A stretch of 64,000 nucleotides of DNA from Ignavibacteria bacterium (GCA_041649015.1 JBAZNU010000006.1:62001-126000); one strand, 5' to 3'; numbered from the stretch's first letter, positions 35,703 to 45,145 are shown. Notes: generated from the letters alone by a model not told the origin. A program made the numbers and translations.

Positions 35703-37004
35703 TTGGCTGAAGAAATTAAAGAAAAAGCTTCGATAAAATCATTCCCGAGAAATTTTTGGGTCGTGATTATTATGGAGTTTTTCGAAAGAGGTTCCTACTA
35801 CGGTGTAATGTCTGTACTTTCAGTTTACCTCGTTTTAACCGCCGATAAAGGCGGTCTTGGTTTTTCAAAAGAAAGCGTCGGTGTTATTAAAAGCGTCATC
35901 ACTCCCCTGCTCTACTTCTTACCCATTCTTTCTGGTGCTATCGCTGACAGGTTTGGCTATAGGAAAATGCTTATGTTTGCTTTTACCGTTATGAGTACCG
36001 GATATTTTCTCACCGGTCTTGCGTCAAGTTATGCACTCGTTTTCATGAGTCTTCTCTTAATGGTTCTCGGTGCTGGTTCATTTAAGCCCATTATCTCCGG
36101 CACTATCGCAAGAACTACTAACGAATCAAACTCAACTCTCGGTTTCGGTGTTTTCTACTGGTCTATCAATCTCGGTGCTTTCATCTTCCCGCTGATTCTT
36201 GTTCCTTTCCTAAAGGAGTTATCTTGGTCTTATATCTTCTTCATGGCCGCTATCGTTACAGGTTCATTATTCCTCATTAATCTGTTCATTTATAAAGAAC
36301 CTGAAAGACCAAAGAGTTCTAAAACCATAGCAGAAGTTTTCGTCGGCATGTTTAAGGTACTCGGCGACTGGAGATTCATTCTTATGATAGTTATCTATTC
36401 AGGTTTCTGGATTCTTTACTTCCAGATGTTCGATACCGTTCTCTGGTACCTTAAAGACCACATGGATATGACACCCGTTAATAATTTCGTTAACAGTATT
36501 GCAGGCGTTTTCATGTCCAATCCAAACTGGAAATTCGACGCAGAACACGTAACAGTTATTAACGCCGGTACGATTATTCTGCTGCAGCTCGTTGTTTCCA
36601 ATATTGTTAAACATACTAAAGCTCTGCCTACGATGATTGTCGGTATTGCAATGGGTACAATCGGTATGGCAATACTTGCTATTTCTTCACAAGCATGGGT
36701 CTTTATGGCTGGCATAATTATTTTCTCACTTGGAGAAATGACCGCACATCCAAAGTTTATCAGTTACGTCGGTCTTATCGCCCCTGAGGATAAAAAAGCT
36801 CTTTATCTCGGCTACTCATTCCTTTACGGCGTTATAGGTAGCGGTATTGGCGGAGTCCTCGGTGCTTTCTCTTATGTTCACTTTGTTGATAAACTAAATA
36901 ATCCGTCCGCACTATGGTTCATGTTCAGCTTGATAGGTGTTGCAACAATTATCGGTTTAATTTTATACAGTAAATTTATCGCTCCAAAACCAAAAGCAAA
37001 TTAA
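35703..37004 (+). CDS. POT/PTR-family proton-coupled oligopeptide transporter
   Basis: 433 residues, about twelve hydrophobic segments in an MFS arrangement. The family-defining ExxER motif is present as EFFERGSYYG (25-34), followed by the MFS loop GAIADRFGYRKML. POT proteins import di- and tripeptides with protons across the inner membrane. The start is a TTG at 35703 with AAGGAG six bases upstream; no in-frame ATG fits better. It is monocistronic between an AT-rich leader and the Omp28-like gene 29 bases on, so co-transcription with that secreted protein is possible. Confidence 0.9.
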   Translation: MAEEIKEKASIKSFPRNFWVVIIMEFFERGSYYGVMSVLSVYLVLTADKGGLGFSKESVGVIKSVITPLLYFLPILSGAIADRFGYRKMLMFAFTVMSTGYFLTGLASSYALVFMSLLLMVLGAGSFKPIISGTIARTTNESNSTLGFGVFYWSINLGAFIFPLILVPFLKELSWSYIFFMAAIVTGSLFLINLFIYKEPERPKSSKTIAEVFVGMFKVLGDWRFILMIVIYSGFWILYFQMFDTVLWYLKDHMDMTPVNNFVNSIAGVFMSNPNWKFDAEHVTVINAGTIILLQLVVSNIVKHTKALPTMIVGIAMGTIGMAILAISSQAWVFMAGIIIFSLGEMTAHPKFISYVGLIAPEDKKALYLGYSFLYGVIGSGIGGVLGAFSYVHFVDKLNNPSALWFMFSLIGVATIIGLILYSKFIAPKPKAN

Positions 37005-37033
37005 ATATTTTAAATTTAAATAATTATTAAATT

Positions 37034-38887
37034 ATGAAAAAACTATTCTCAATATTAGTAATCATCACCGTATTTATGTCACTTATACAGAATACGAACG
37101 CTGGTGACAGAATGATGCTTATTGAATTTTTCACGAGCTCTACTTGCGGACCCTGTGCATCAAACAATCCAGTATTAACCGCATACATGAACTCTGCAGA
37201 CCAGGAAAGGATTTCCGCAATTGGTTTTCACATGAACTGGCCTTCTCCGGGCAATGATCCTATGTATTTACACAACACTACAGACAATACAACCAGAAGA
37301 ACTTATTACGGCGTTAATTCAATTCCCGCTGGGTTCTTCGACGGCATTAACGGCGTGCCGCTTCCGTATTCACAATCAACATTCCAGAGTTTATATGATT
37401 CAAGAAAAGATATACTCAGCCCTGTTACTATCATCGTCCGTGACAGTACATACGGTGACAGTGTTTTGGTCAGAGTAAATGTCCTTTGTGAAACTTACAT
37501 GTCTAATCCAAATGTCGTTCTCCACATGGCGGTTTACGAAGATTTAATTTCTTACGCAACTCCTCCCGGATCAAACGGCGAAACTCAGTTTCATTGGGTA
37601 ATGAGAAAAATGCTTCCAAATGCTGGTGGTACACCGCTTATTCTGACACCGGGTTACTACAAGGAGTTTGTATTCAAGTATAAAATGGACCCTGTTTGGA
37701 ATGCAGATAAAATAAAAAACCTCGTCTATATTCAGGCAGCAGATAAAGAGATTCTGAATGCTGCAAAACCAATTTCTAATTTTTCATTACTGACTACTAA
37801 GTCTTTCTTTTCCGTTACTCAGGGACAGGCTTCAAGCAATAACTTTAAAGTTAAGATTCCATTCATTAAATCGGGTTATAACTCTCCGGTTACTTTTACA
37901 TCTGAAGTTCAGCCTTTAAATGCAGGTATTTCGGTTTCTTTCCCGTCAGGTACTACTATCTCAAATTTCCCTGACTCATTATCTGTTCAGGTAAACACTT
38001 CTGCCTCTGTCGCAGACGGAACATACAAAGTTATTCTTACGGGAACAAGCGCAAGCGGTAAGGTTCATAAAATAGCAGTTGATATACTTGTTGGTCAAAA
38101 TTTCGTAACAGTTAAAGCGACAAACAGCCAGCTTAACTTCAAAGTTGATAACACGACCTACGCTGGAGCGAGTTTATTCAATTGGACTCTGAATTCTACT
38201 CACACTCTGCAGGCTTTATCACCGCAGTTATTCGGAAACCTTAGATATGTGTTTACTGACTGGAGCAATTCTGGTGATACAACCCAAACGATAACTGTCA
38301 ATTCAAACATATCAGAATATTCAGCAAATTATAAATTGCAGTTCAGACTTTATGCTCTTGCTCAGCCGTCAGGTATTCCTGTTACTGTCGTCGGAGGGAA
38401 TTCATTCTACGACTCATCCACAACTTTAACTGTTTCTGCTACTCCGTCTTCGGTTCAGTTTAACGGTAAAACTTATTATTTCAGCAGATGGGTTGGTGTT
38501 GGAAACGGTTCATACACCGGTACCGATCCTACGTTTCAACTTACTATGAACAATCCCATAAATCAGATTGTTTTCTATGATACAATTAACACAAGTATTT
38601 CTCAGTTAGGAACGGAAATACCTTCAAAGTATGACTTATACCAGAACTACCCGAATCCGTTCAATCCTGTTACCAATATCAAGTTTGATATCTTGAAAAA
38701 CAGTTTTGTAAAACTTCAGGTATATGATATAACAGGAAAGCTCGTGAATACGCTGGTTAATGACAGATTACAGGCAGGCAAGTATGTATTTAACATGGAT
38801 GCATCCATGCTGCCAAGCGGTGTCTATTTCTACAAAATAGAAGCCAGTGATTTCATACAGACACGCAGAATGATTCTTCTCAAATAA
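37034..38887 (+). CDS. Secreted Omp28-like thioredoxin-fold protein with T9SS sorting domain
   Basis: 617 residues. A signal peptide (1-24, NTNAG) is followed by a thioredoxin-like domain with the CxxC centre SSTCGPCASNNP at about 38 and a cis-Pro region NSIPAGFFDG, as in Omp28-related proteins. Beta-sandwich and InlB-like parts follow (RYVFTDWSNSGDTTQTITV, YYFSRWVGVGNG). The sorting domain begins LYQNYPNPFNP and ends TRRMILLK. It may act in thiol exchange or adhesion outside the cell. A strong terminator lies 23 bases past the stop. Confidence 0.88.
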   Translation: MKKLFSILVIITVFMSLIQNTNAGDRMMLIEFFTSSTCGPCASNNPVLTAYMNSADQERISAIGFHMNWPSPGNDPMYLHNTTDNTTRRTYYGVNSIPAGFFDGINGVPLPYSQSTFQSLYDSRKDILSPVTIIVRDSTYGDSVLVRVNVLCETYMSNPNVVLHMAVYEDLISYATPPGSNGETQFHWVMRKMLPNAGGTPLILTPGYYKEFVFKYKMDPVWNADKIKNLVYIQAADKEILNAAKPISNFSLLTTKSFFSVTQGQASSNNFKVKIPFIKSGYNSPVTFTSEVQPLNAGISVSFPSGTTISNFPDSLSVQVNTSASVADGTYKVILTGTSASGKVHKIAVDILVGQNFVTVKATNSQLNFKVDNTTYAGASLFNWTLNSTHTLQALSPQLFGNLRYVFTDWSNSGDTTQTITVNSNISEYSANYKLQFRLYALAQPSGIPVTVVGGNSFYDSSTTLTVSATPSSVQFNGKTYYFSRWVGVGNGSYTGTDPTFQLTMNNPINQIVFYDTINTSISQLGTEIPSKYDLYQNYPNPFNPVTNIKFDILKNSFVKLQVYDITGKLVNTLVNDRLQAGKYVFNMDASMLPSGVYFYKIEASDFIQTRRMILLK

Positions 38888-38908
38888 TATTATATTTAAT
38901 GTCATAAT

Positions 38909-38936
38909 AAAAAGCCCCGATTAATCGGGGCTTTTT
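38909..38936. terminator. Strong bidirectional terminator
   Basis: Perfect palindrome with GCCCCGATTAATCGGGGC at the centre (38914-38931), an A-run before and a T-run after. It separates the convergent Omp28-like and M64 peptidase genes. Confidence 0.95.
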
Positions 38937-38963
38937 GTTATCAATGTATTTAAACAATAAAAT

Positions 38964-40241
38964 TTAATTAGCATAATAATTAATCATATCAATTAGTGCT
39001 TTTGTACACACAGGACAGAAATTGTCGTATGAGATTGATTTCATCGTGCAGTCCTGTTTCGGTCTGAAGATACCTTTCGGCACATATCCGCCTCCTTCAA
39101 AGACACCTAACACTGATTTGTATTCATTAGTTGCTGGTGTTGGAATTGGGGTCTTGCTATCCATCATGCTTTTCCATTTCCTGCCAAAGTTAACTAATGT
39201 GGTAAGGTTTGCTTCGTAAGGCTCTACATTAAGATTGTAGTACTCATCAACTCCGACTTCTGATGTGTAGTATTCATCTCCCAATGCACAGAAGTTATGG
39301 CCGAATTCATGAACTATCAGATAATCTCCATTTTTGTTCTTATTCGGAAACGAAGTGTAATAGTTGTATATTGCACCTCCGCCGTATAAATCTGAATTCG
39401 ATATTATCATAATATTATCGTAAGGGGTTAAAGCAGCATAATCCCTTATAGTTTTAATATCGGTTGACATCAGATACCTTTCTACATCCTGAGTGTAATA
39501 TGTCATACCGAAAAGATTATTCTTCCAGATTTCTTTTCCCGGGTTGTCCACTCCCGACTGAGCAGAAGGGGCTAAGACTGCCCAGATGTTAAACTTTTCT
39601 CTGTTTTCTTTAAAAGGTGAACAGCCAAAAAGGTAATCCGTATATTTCTTTACGTCGGCTTTAAACTGCTCCATCTCATCAGCTGCATATCCGTCTGGAA
39701 GAAAAACAAGGTCAACTTTTTCCATCGGTTCTCCGTTGTATGCTACCTGTAATACCTGTAAGTCAACCGGTTTTTCTTTCCTGATAAACTTGTCCTCAGG
39801 GTCAATTACCTGTTCATACTGCAGAACAAAATTGCCGTCCCTTTTTCTCTCATGTAGTTCAAGTTTTACTTTACCCTTCGGATACGGAAATACTACTGTT
39901 TCGTAAAATGTACGGCTCAAAACTTTTGCCTCGGGTGTTGACTGCCATTCATCAAACAAAGTGTTGTATCCTCTTGAATAAATAAGTGTGTTAGATTTTA
40001 AATCATACACCATGAACTTGTAATGACCGTATTCAAACTTATCCAGAAGACTTGCTTTGTTACCGGACCAATAGGGTTCTTCTTTTATCTGTTCAAAGAA
40101 GATCTGATTTCCTGTGTTGTTGCCGGCTCTGTTGTAATCAAAACGCATTGTCTTGTTTGTAAAGTACTTATCAAATTCAACCTGAGCGGATAAATTTGCG
40201 GAGATTAGAATTAATACTAATAATGTTAATTTTTTCATCAT
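38964..40241 (-). CDS. Secreted M64-family metallopeptidase (IgA-peptidase-like)
   Basis: 425 residues. A signal peptide (1-19, ending NLSAQ) and an N-terminal beta domain (20-150) lead into a catalytic domain with VDLVFLPDGYAADEM and the zinc site HEFGHNFCALGDEYY. His311, His315 and Asp322 are ligands and Glu312 is the general base. Bacteroides relatives (M64) include IgA-cleaving enzymes; the target here is unknown. It lacks a sorting domain, so it is probably periplasmic or exported by other means. The terminator 28 bases beyond the stop is shared with the convergent gene. Confidence 0.92.
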   Translation of the reverse strand: MMKKLTLLVLILISANLSAQVEFDKYFTNKTMRFDYNRAGNNTGNQIFFEQIKEEPYWSGNKASLLDKFEYGHYKFMVYDLKSNTLIYSRGYNTLFDEWQSTPEAKVLSRTFYETVVFPYPKGKVKLELHERKRDGNFVLQYEQVIDPEDKFIRKEKPVDLQVLQVAYNGEPMEKVDLVFLPDGYAADEMEQFKADVKKYTDYLFGCSPFKENREKFNIWAVLAPSAQSGVDNPGKEIWKNNLFGMTYYTQDVERYLMSTDIKTIRDYAALTPYDNIMIISNSDLYGGGAIYNYYTSFPNKNKNGDYLIVHEFGHNFCALGDEYYTSEVGVDEYYNLNVEPYEANLTTLVNFGRKWKSMMDSKTPIPTPATNEYKSVLGVFEGGGYVPKGIFRPKQDCTMKSISYDNFCPVCTKALIDMINYYAN

Positions 40242-40270
40242 GATTTTTATTTATTATAAATTAATTTTAA

Positions 40271-41185
40271 TTACCATTTTAATTTTTTCCAGAAATAAAT
40301 AACTACAACAACGGAAGAAGCTGCAAACAACAATATAAACCAAAATGCATAGGGATGTTCTCTTAAAGGAAATTCTACATTCATCGAAAAAATACTAACA
40401 ACGAGTGAAGGGAGCATTATGCCGATCGTAATAATATTTAGCGTCTTCATTAAAATATTTATATTATTGCTTACTATAGATGCGCGTGCATCCATCATGC
40501 TTGCAAGTATGCTTGAGTATATGTCAGCTTGTTTATAACATTGTGAATTCTCAATTTTAATGTCGTCAAGTATTTCTTGCTCCTCTGATGTAAATCCAAA
40601 CTTGGCAGCAGAAGATTTCATCTTCTCTATAACAAGCATATTAGAATTTATAGCGCTTAAATAATATACAAGACTTTTCTCCAGTGTGAAAAGGTTAATC
40701 AGGTATTTGTTTTGCATTGACCTGTTTATCTTGCTTTCCAGCTCATCTGAAATCATACTGAATGTTTTCAGGTGATCTAGGAAGTGGACAACAGGTCCCT
40801 GAATAATTTTAAGTGTCAGGTCTCTTAATGACAAAACCTTTGTGAACGATTTTCCACCAAAGACCGGAACATCCTCTGCCAGTACAATTATAATTCTATC
40901 AGCGAAAATAAAAATTCCCATCGAAGCAACTTTGAAATTAAGTAAATGCTTGCTCGAATAGTTTTTCGGTCGTTTCATTATTATCGCGATGTGCTCTGGT
41001 TCGAACTCCAGACGTGAGATTTCATCAGGGTCGAGTGCTGAGTTTAGAGTATGCTCGTCTAACTTTACAGATTCAACTAAGAATTTCTTTTCTTCGGAGT
41101 CGGGATTTATATAAACAAATATATTGGAGTCAGGATTGTCCAACTCTGCAACCTTATTGTCTATGATTTGATATGATCTTTTCAT
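40271..41185 (-). CDS. CorA-family cation transporter with altered GMN motif
   Basis: 304 residues. The soluble N-terminal part (1-235) shows DxxExLxx-like CorA signatures (SALDPDEISRLEFEP, DDIKIENSQCYKQADIYS). Two C-terminal membrane segments follow: IITIGIMLPSLVVSIF and FWFILLFAASSVVVVIYF. The loop between them normally has YGMN for hydrated magnesium. Here it is FSMN (Ser267-Met268-Asn269), so the glycine is missing. Some CorA-like families tolerate this and may move other cations or anions. Start ATG 41185. The gene sits 98 bases beyond the clpP stop on the same strand. Confidence 0.88.
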   Translation of the reverse strand: MKRSYQIIDNKVAELDNPDSNIFVYINPDSEEKKFLVESVKLDEHTLNSALDPDEISRLEFEPEHIAIIMKRPKNYSSKHLLNFKVASMGIFIFADRIIIVLAEDVPVFGGKSFTKVLSLRDLTLKIIQGPVVHFLDHLKTFSMISDELESKINRSMQNKYLINLFTLEKSLVYYLSAINSNMLVIEKMKSSAAKFGFTSEEQEILDDIKIENSQCYKQADIYSSILASMMDARASIVSNNINILMKTLNIITIGIMLPSLVVSIFSMNVEFPLREHPYAFWFILLFAASSVVVVIYFWKKLKW

Positions 41186-41283
41186 CCCTTTCTCGTTAAT
41201 GTTGAAATAAACAGACCAGACAAAAAGATATTACCTCAGACGGTAAAATAATATCCGCTTGAAGTCTATTCAGTTGCTTCCGG

Positions 41284-41958
41284 TCAGTCTTTCTTTGAAA
41301 CTTCTCTTTTTACTAAAATATTGTCAATCAACCCGTATACTTTCGCTTCTTCTGCTGTCATGTAATAATCGCGCTCTGCATCTGCGTATATTTTGTCAAT
41401 TGGTTGACCTGAATGCAAAGAAATTATTTCATACAATCTTTTCTTTATTCTTTCGATTTCTTTTGCCTGTATAATTATGTCCGTTGCCTGACCCTGAGCA
41501 CCGCCTAAAGGCTGATGCATCATTATTTTCGAGTTCGGAAGTGCGATTCTCTTTCCTTTTGCACCGCAGGTGAGCAAAAACTGCCCCATCGAAGCAGCCA
41601 TACCGATACATGTTGTTGAAACATCGCATCTTATATAATTCATCGTGTCGTAAATTGCCATCCCCGCCGATATACTGCCTCCCGGTGAATTTATGTACAA
41701 CATTATGTCTTTATCGGGGTCTTCATACTCGAGGAACAATAACTGAGCAACTATCAATGATGCTATCTCGTCATAGATTGCTGTTCCTAGAAATATAAGC
41801 CTTTCCTTTAGAAGCCTTGAATATATGTCATAAGCTCTTTCTCCGCGGGATGTCTGTTCAACAACCATAGGAACCAGCTGATTTCTTAATCCTGCGGCTT
41901 TATCAAGGCCTGCCTTTATTTCGTTCTCTCTTGATTTTATTATACTGTGAAAATCCAT
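41284..41958 (-). CDS. clpP: ATP-dependent Clp protease proteolytic subunit
   Basis: 224 residues from the ATG at 41958, with GGAG eight bases upstream. A longer reading from TTG at 41964 would leave too little space. Catalytic triad Ser123 (GMAASMGQF), His148 (MMHQPLGG) and Asp197 (AERDYYM). A propeptide of about 25 residues is expected. It forms the tetradecameric chamber served by ClpX/ClpA. It starts two bases after the tig stop, so tig-clpP is translationally coupled, the usual order; clpX is not in the window. Confidence 0.97.
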   Translation of the reverse strand: MDFHSIIKSRENEIKAGLDKAAGLRNQLVPMVVEQTSRGERAYDIYSRLLKERLIFLGTAIYDEIASLIVAQLLFLEYEDPDKDIMLYINSPGGSISAGMAIYDTMNYIRCDVSTTCIGMAASMGQFLLTCGAKGKRIALPNSKIMMHQPLGGAQGQATDIIIQAKEIERIKKRLYEIISLHSGQPIDKIYADAERDYYMTAEEAKVYGLIDNILVKREVSKKD

Positions 41959-41960
41959 TG

Positions 41961-43334
41961 TCAATTCTCCTTTTTTGTCTTTTTGCTAACTGTCTTTTTG
42001 GTCTTTTTCTCTTCTTGGCTCTTGCTCTTTTTCTCTTCTTGACTCTTGCTCTTTTTCTCTTCAGCAAGCAGTTTTATAGATTTCTTAACCTCTTCAATCT
42101 CTGTAATCTTGGCATTCTCAATAAGAAAATCTACTACTTTCTTATCGAGAATTGTATGCTTCACTTCTTTATTGTCCTTATAAAATTCGTACATTTTGTC
42201 GCCGGGTATTCCGTAATGTTTTCCTGCCTCTTCAGCAAATGCTTTAACGTCATCTTCAGTTACTTCAACCTTTTCCTGTTCTACTATTTTATCCTTAATT
42301 AGAAACCATTTACCAGTGAAGACTACTTCTGCCCTGTTCTTATTATTAAATTCTTCTTCATTAATTTCGTGCTTATGCCCTTTGTGCTCTTTCTTGTAAT
42401 TATTAAAATAATCTTTAAGCATTTCATTTACGTACGACTCCGGGATTTCTATATCATTCAGTTTTACAACTTCTGAGATGACTTTATTTTTTAAAGAATT
42501 ATAGGAGTGGTCATTGTACTGTTTGGTAATCTCTTCTTTTATGAATGATTTCATCTGATCTTCGGATTCTATATCTTCCCTGCCTGTCATTTTCATGAAC
42601 GTTTCTTTGTTCATTTCGGGATATACAACCTTTTCAACCTTAGTGCATTTTAACTTCACTTTAACCGGTTCTTTATTCTCGTTAACCGTATCTATAGTTC
42701 TTTCTTCGCCTTCTTTAATCCCCTTTATTCCGTCATAATAATCTTTTGATACATATTCGCTGCCAATAAAAAGTCTCATGTCCTTTTGCGAACGCCCTTC
42801 AACTGTATTGCCGTCTGAGTCTATTTCTTCAGTGTCAAGTGTTACCATGTAATCATCATCTGTAGCCTGTCCGTCAATTTCGAAAGTTGCAGATTTCAGC
42901 TTCATATAATTCAATTCTTCATCTATTAAAGAATCGTCAATAACATAATTAGTCTTTGTAAGTTCTATATCCTTAATTTGCCTCAATTCAACATCCGGGA
43001 TTACATCAAAAGCAACTTTAAATGTAAGCTTTTCTTTAGGTTTATAATCGATGTCCAGTAGTGAACCTGTACCGAACATAGGAATCTTGTTATCAATTAT
43101 ATGTTTTTTAAAAACGTCGTTAGCAATATCTTCAAGCGCACCGTATTCAACAGAGTCACCGTACATCTTTTTCAGCATAGCAACCGGTACTTTACCTTTT
43201 CTAAAGCCGGGTATCTGTGCTTTCTTTCTGTATTTTAGTAAAGCTTCTTCAAAATAAGGTGTTAATTCTTCATAGCTCAGTTCAGCCTCAAACTCTTTCC
43301 TGCAGTTTTCCTTATCTGTTATATTTATATTCAC
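41961..43334 (-). CDS. tig: Trigger factor, ribosome-associated chaperone
   Basis: 457 residues. The N-terminal ribosome-binding domain includes the GFRKGK signature (IPGFRKGKVPVAML), followed by a PPIase-like domain (DDYMVTLDTEEID ... RMFIGSEYVSKDYYDGIKG) and a long helical chaperone domain. The C-terminal 45 residues contain a three-fold SKSQEEKK-like repeat and end KKTVSKKTKKEN, a charged tail unlike E. coli. It folds nascent chains at the exit tunnel. Coupled to clpP; a terminator beyond the upstream lipoprotein gene makes tig the first gene of the unit. Confidence 0.95.
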   Translation of the reverse strand: MNINITDKENCRKEFEAELSYEELTPYFEEALLKYRKKAQIPGFRKGKVPVAMLKKMYGDSVEYGALEDIANDVFKKHIIDNKIPMFGTGSLLDIDYKPKEKLTFKVAFDVIPDVELRQIKDIELTKTNYVIDDSLIDEELNYMKLKSATFEIDGQATDDDYMVTLDTEEIDSDGNTVEGRSQKDMRLFIGSEYVSKDYYDGIKGIKEGEERTIDTVNENKEPVKVKLKCTKVEKVVYPEMNKETFMKMTGREDIESEDQMKSFIKEEITKQYNDHSYNSLKNKVISEVVKLNDIEIPESYVNEMLKDYFNNYKKEHKGHKHEINEEEFNNKNRAEVVFTGKWFLIKDKIVEQEKVEVTEDDVKAFAEEAGKHYGIPGDKMYEFYKDNKEVKHTILDKKVVDFLIENAKITEIEEVKKSIKLLAEEKKSKSQEEKKSKSQEEKKTKKTVSKKTKKEN

Positions 43335-43401
43335 TTTATAAGATTATTTTGATTTTTAAAACATGTAAGATACTCAATTATGAATGCATAAACAACGTAA
43401 T

Positions 43402-43437
43402 AAAAAACACGGTTTTCTCATCAGAAAACCGTGTTTT
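43402..43437 (-). terminator. Rho-independent terminator of the lipoprotein gene
   Basis: 15-bp perfect stem, AAAACACGGTTTTCT with AGAAAACCGTGTTTT around CATC. On the minus strand it ends in a T-run. It lies 22 bases past the stop of the gene at 43459. Confidence 0.93.
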
Positions 43438-43458
43438 AATGTAATTTCTTTAAAAAAT

Positions 43459-44067
43459 CTACTTGCTTCTGAATTCCTTATCAATAACTGTAATCTCTCC
43501 GGGAGATATCGGTCCTATGAATGTATCGATTGTTGGTCTGATTTTCAAGCTTAACCTTGCGGGTGAGCCTGATTTTCCTCCAATACCGAGCAGCATTCCT
43601 GCAAGGCTTTGGAGTCCTTCATTCTGGAAGAATTGCATAATATCTAAACTAATTCCAACTGGAATTGTTGATGTCTGACCTACTCCAGGTACAGTTATCG
43701 GACCTGATACAACTCCGTTAATAGTTTCTTTATTATCTATAAGGAGTCTCCAGTCAACTGATTTAATCAAGTCTGAAGAATTTTTTGAACCACCTTCACC
43801 TTCGGGATTCTTAGCGAGAAGGTTTAGTGTAAAACTCACCGGCAACTGTCCTGAACCAACCGCTGAAGTTAATTTGACAAGGTCCAGCGGATTTATTGAG
43901 CTAAAACTTGACACATTAGATACATCAACTCCGGAGACTGTCATACCTGAAACACTTCCAAGTTTCCATTGGAGTCTTTGTGCATTCGTTATTGTATCAG
44001 TAATTCCTGAACAGCCTGAAATAACTATCATTGCAGCTATAACGATTAGTAATATATTTTTTCTCAT
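43459..44067 (-). CDS. Lipoprotein with LEA14/WHy-like beta-sandwich
   Basis: 202 residues. Lipoprotein signal IAAMIVISGC with Cys at about 19. The mature part alternates hydrophobic strands (LPVSFTLNLLAKNPEG, VDWRLLIDNKETINGVVSG, TSTIPVGISLDIMQFF) as in LEA14/WHy-like immunoglobulin-type domains, sometimes found in desiccation or stress proteins. The assignment is by pattern only. It is a single gene with its own terminator. Upstream lies the tRNA-Arg repeat array on the same strand. Confidence 0.7.
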   Translation of the reverse strand: MRKNILLIVIAAMIVISGCSGITDTITNAQRLQWKLGSVSGMTVSGVDVSNVSSFSSINPLDLVKLTSAVGSGQLPVSFTLNLLAKNPEGEGGSKNSSDLIKSVDWRLLIDNKETINGVVSGPITVPGVGQTSTIPVGISLDIMQFFQNEGLQSLAGMLLGIGGKSGSPARLSLKIRPTIDTFIGPISPGEITVIDKEFRSK

Positions 44068-44183
44068 GTTGATTAATTTAGTTTATTAAGGGTATTTTAA
44101 TATATAATATTTTTCAGAAAGATAATAATAAATAATTTGTATCTTTTATGCATTATTATTAATAATCGTATTACTTGTTATTT

Positions 44184-44839
44184 ACGTCCCGGACGATTCG
44201 AACGTCCGACCCACAGCTTTTTGGTTGTTTGCCAATGATGATATTTAAATAGTTTTTACCGAAAATCGGAAGGAATTATAAGGATTTATATTAAGTGGTA
44301 ATTTGAAAACAAAAAAGCCCCTGACAATTGAGTATTGTCAGGGGCGGTAGTTGTACGCCCGGGACGATTCGAACGTCCGTTCCCACAGCTTTTTGGTTGT
44401 TTGCCAATGATGATATTTAAATAGTTTTTACCGAAAATAGAAAGGATTTATATTAAGTGTTAATTTTTAAAACAAAAAAGCCCCTGACAATTGAGTATTG
44501 TCAGGGGCGGTAGTTGTACGCCCGGGACGATTCGAACGTCCGACCCACAGCTTTTTGGTTGTTTGCCAATGATGATATTTAAATTGTATTTACTGAAAAT
44601 CGGAAGGAAATATTTTAAGTGGTAATTTGAAAACGAAAAAGCCCCTGACAATTGAGTATTGTCAGGGGCGGTTGTTGTACGCCCGGGACGATTCGAACGT
44701 CCGACCCACAGCTTTTTGGTTGTTTGCCAATGATGATATTTAAATTGTATTTACTGAAAATCGGAAGGAATTATATTAAGTCTTAATTATGAAAACGAAA
44801 AAGCCCCTGACAATTGAATATTGTCAGGGGCGGTAGTTG
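44184..44839 (-). repeat. Tandem array of four tRNA-Arg 3'-half copies with terminator hairpins
   Basis: Four copies of the 3' half of the adjacent tRNA-Arg begin at 44184, 44355, 44518 and 44679; spacing is 171, 163, 161 and then 162 bases to the intact tRNA. Each fragment keeps the intact T-arm (GGACG-TTCGAAT-CGTCC) and 3' acceptor strand, and breaks off at the same point in the anticodon stem. There it joins a shared spacer read on the plus strand as TTTTTGGTTGTTTGCCAATG. Between copies stand GCCCCTGACAAT hairpins at 44317-44345, 44480-44508, 44641-44669 and 44803-44831. The outermost copy lacks a hairpin and has a changed acceptor. Confidence 0.92.
44803..44831 (-). terminator. Terminator of tRNA-Arg, also duplicated three times in the array
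   Basis: Arms GCCCCTGACAAT and ATTGTCAGGGGC; on the minus strand a T-run follows. It lies eight bases after the tRNA 3' end, with copies in the array at 44641, 44480 and 44317. Confidence 0.9.
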
Positions 44840-44913
44840 TACGCCCGGGACGATTCGAACGTCCGACCCACAGCTTAGAAGGCTGTTGCTCTATCCTGCT
44901 GAGCTACGGGCGC
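44840..44913 (-). tRNA. tRNA-Arg (anticodon TCT)
   Basis: Complete cloverleaf. The acceptor GCGCCCG pairs with CGGGCGT (one G-T). The D-arm is GCTC/GAGC, the anticodon stem ACAGC/GCTGT with loop CTTCTAA, and the T-arm GGACG-TTCGAAT-CGTCC. Discriminator A, no CCA. Followed by the array of its own 3' halves. Confidence 0.96.
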
Positions 44914-45066
44914 ATTTATTGAAGAATGCAATTTAACGAAATAACTGAACTTTTTCAAGGACATAGAACCAGTACCGGCACTCAAAATATTTTCCAAATA
45001 AAATAAATAATTCTTACAAATAAGGGAATTATTTTAATATATATAAATGTTAGAATACTAAACAAG

Positions 45067-45145
45067 TTTACCTACCACAAAATCACTCCTAATAAATGAG
45101 GTAGATGAGGAGGGCTGACGGGGAAAACAGCTCTCCTACTTTTTA
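45067..45145 (+). ncRNA. Candidate structured RNA, first of two tandem copies
   Basis: 71-base block nearly identical to 45225-45295 (one substitution, one indel). Its 3' part AGGAGGGCTG / CAGCTCTCCT forms a ten-pair stem with one G-U, followed by a T-run. The upstream ACTCCT could pair with AGGAG instead, giving two exclusive folds. No coding potential. Which strand is transcribed is inferred from the T-run. Confidence 0.5.

Noticed and set aside
40990..41010. T-arm-like TTCGAAC string inside the CorA gene
   Set aside because: It is ordinary coding sequence (EFEPEH) and no cloverleaf can be drawn.
44460..44651. Open frame inside the tRNA-Arg array
   Set aside because: It runs through tRNA fragments and terminator hairpins, so coding is implausible.
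44184..44839. Possible CRISPR array because of regular repeats
   Set aside because: Units of about 162 bases are repeats throughout, including the spacer part, and no cas genes are present.
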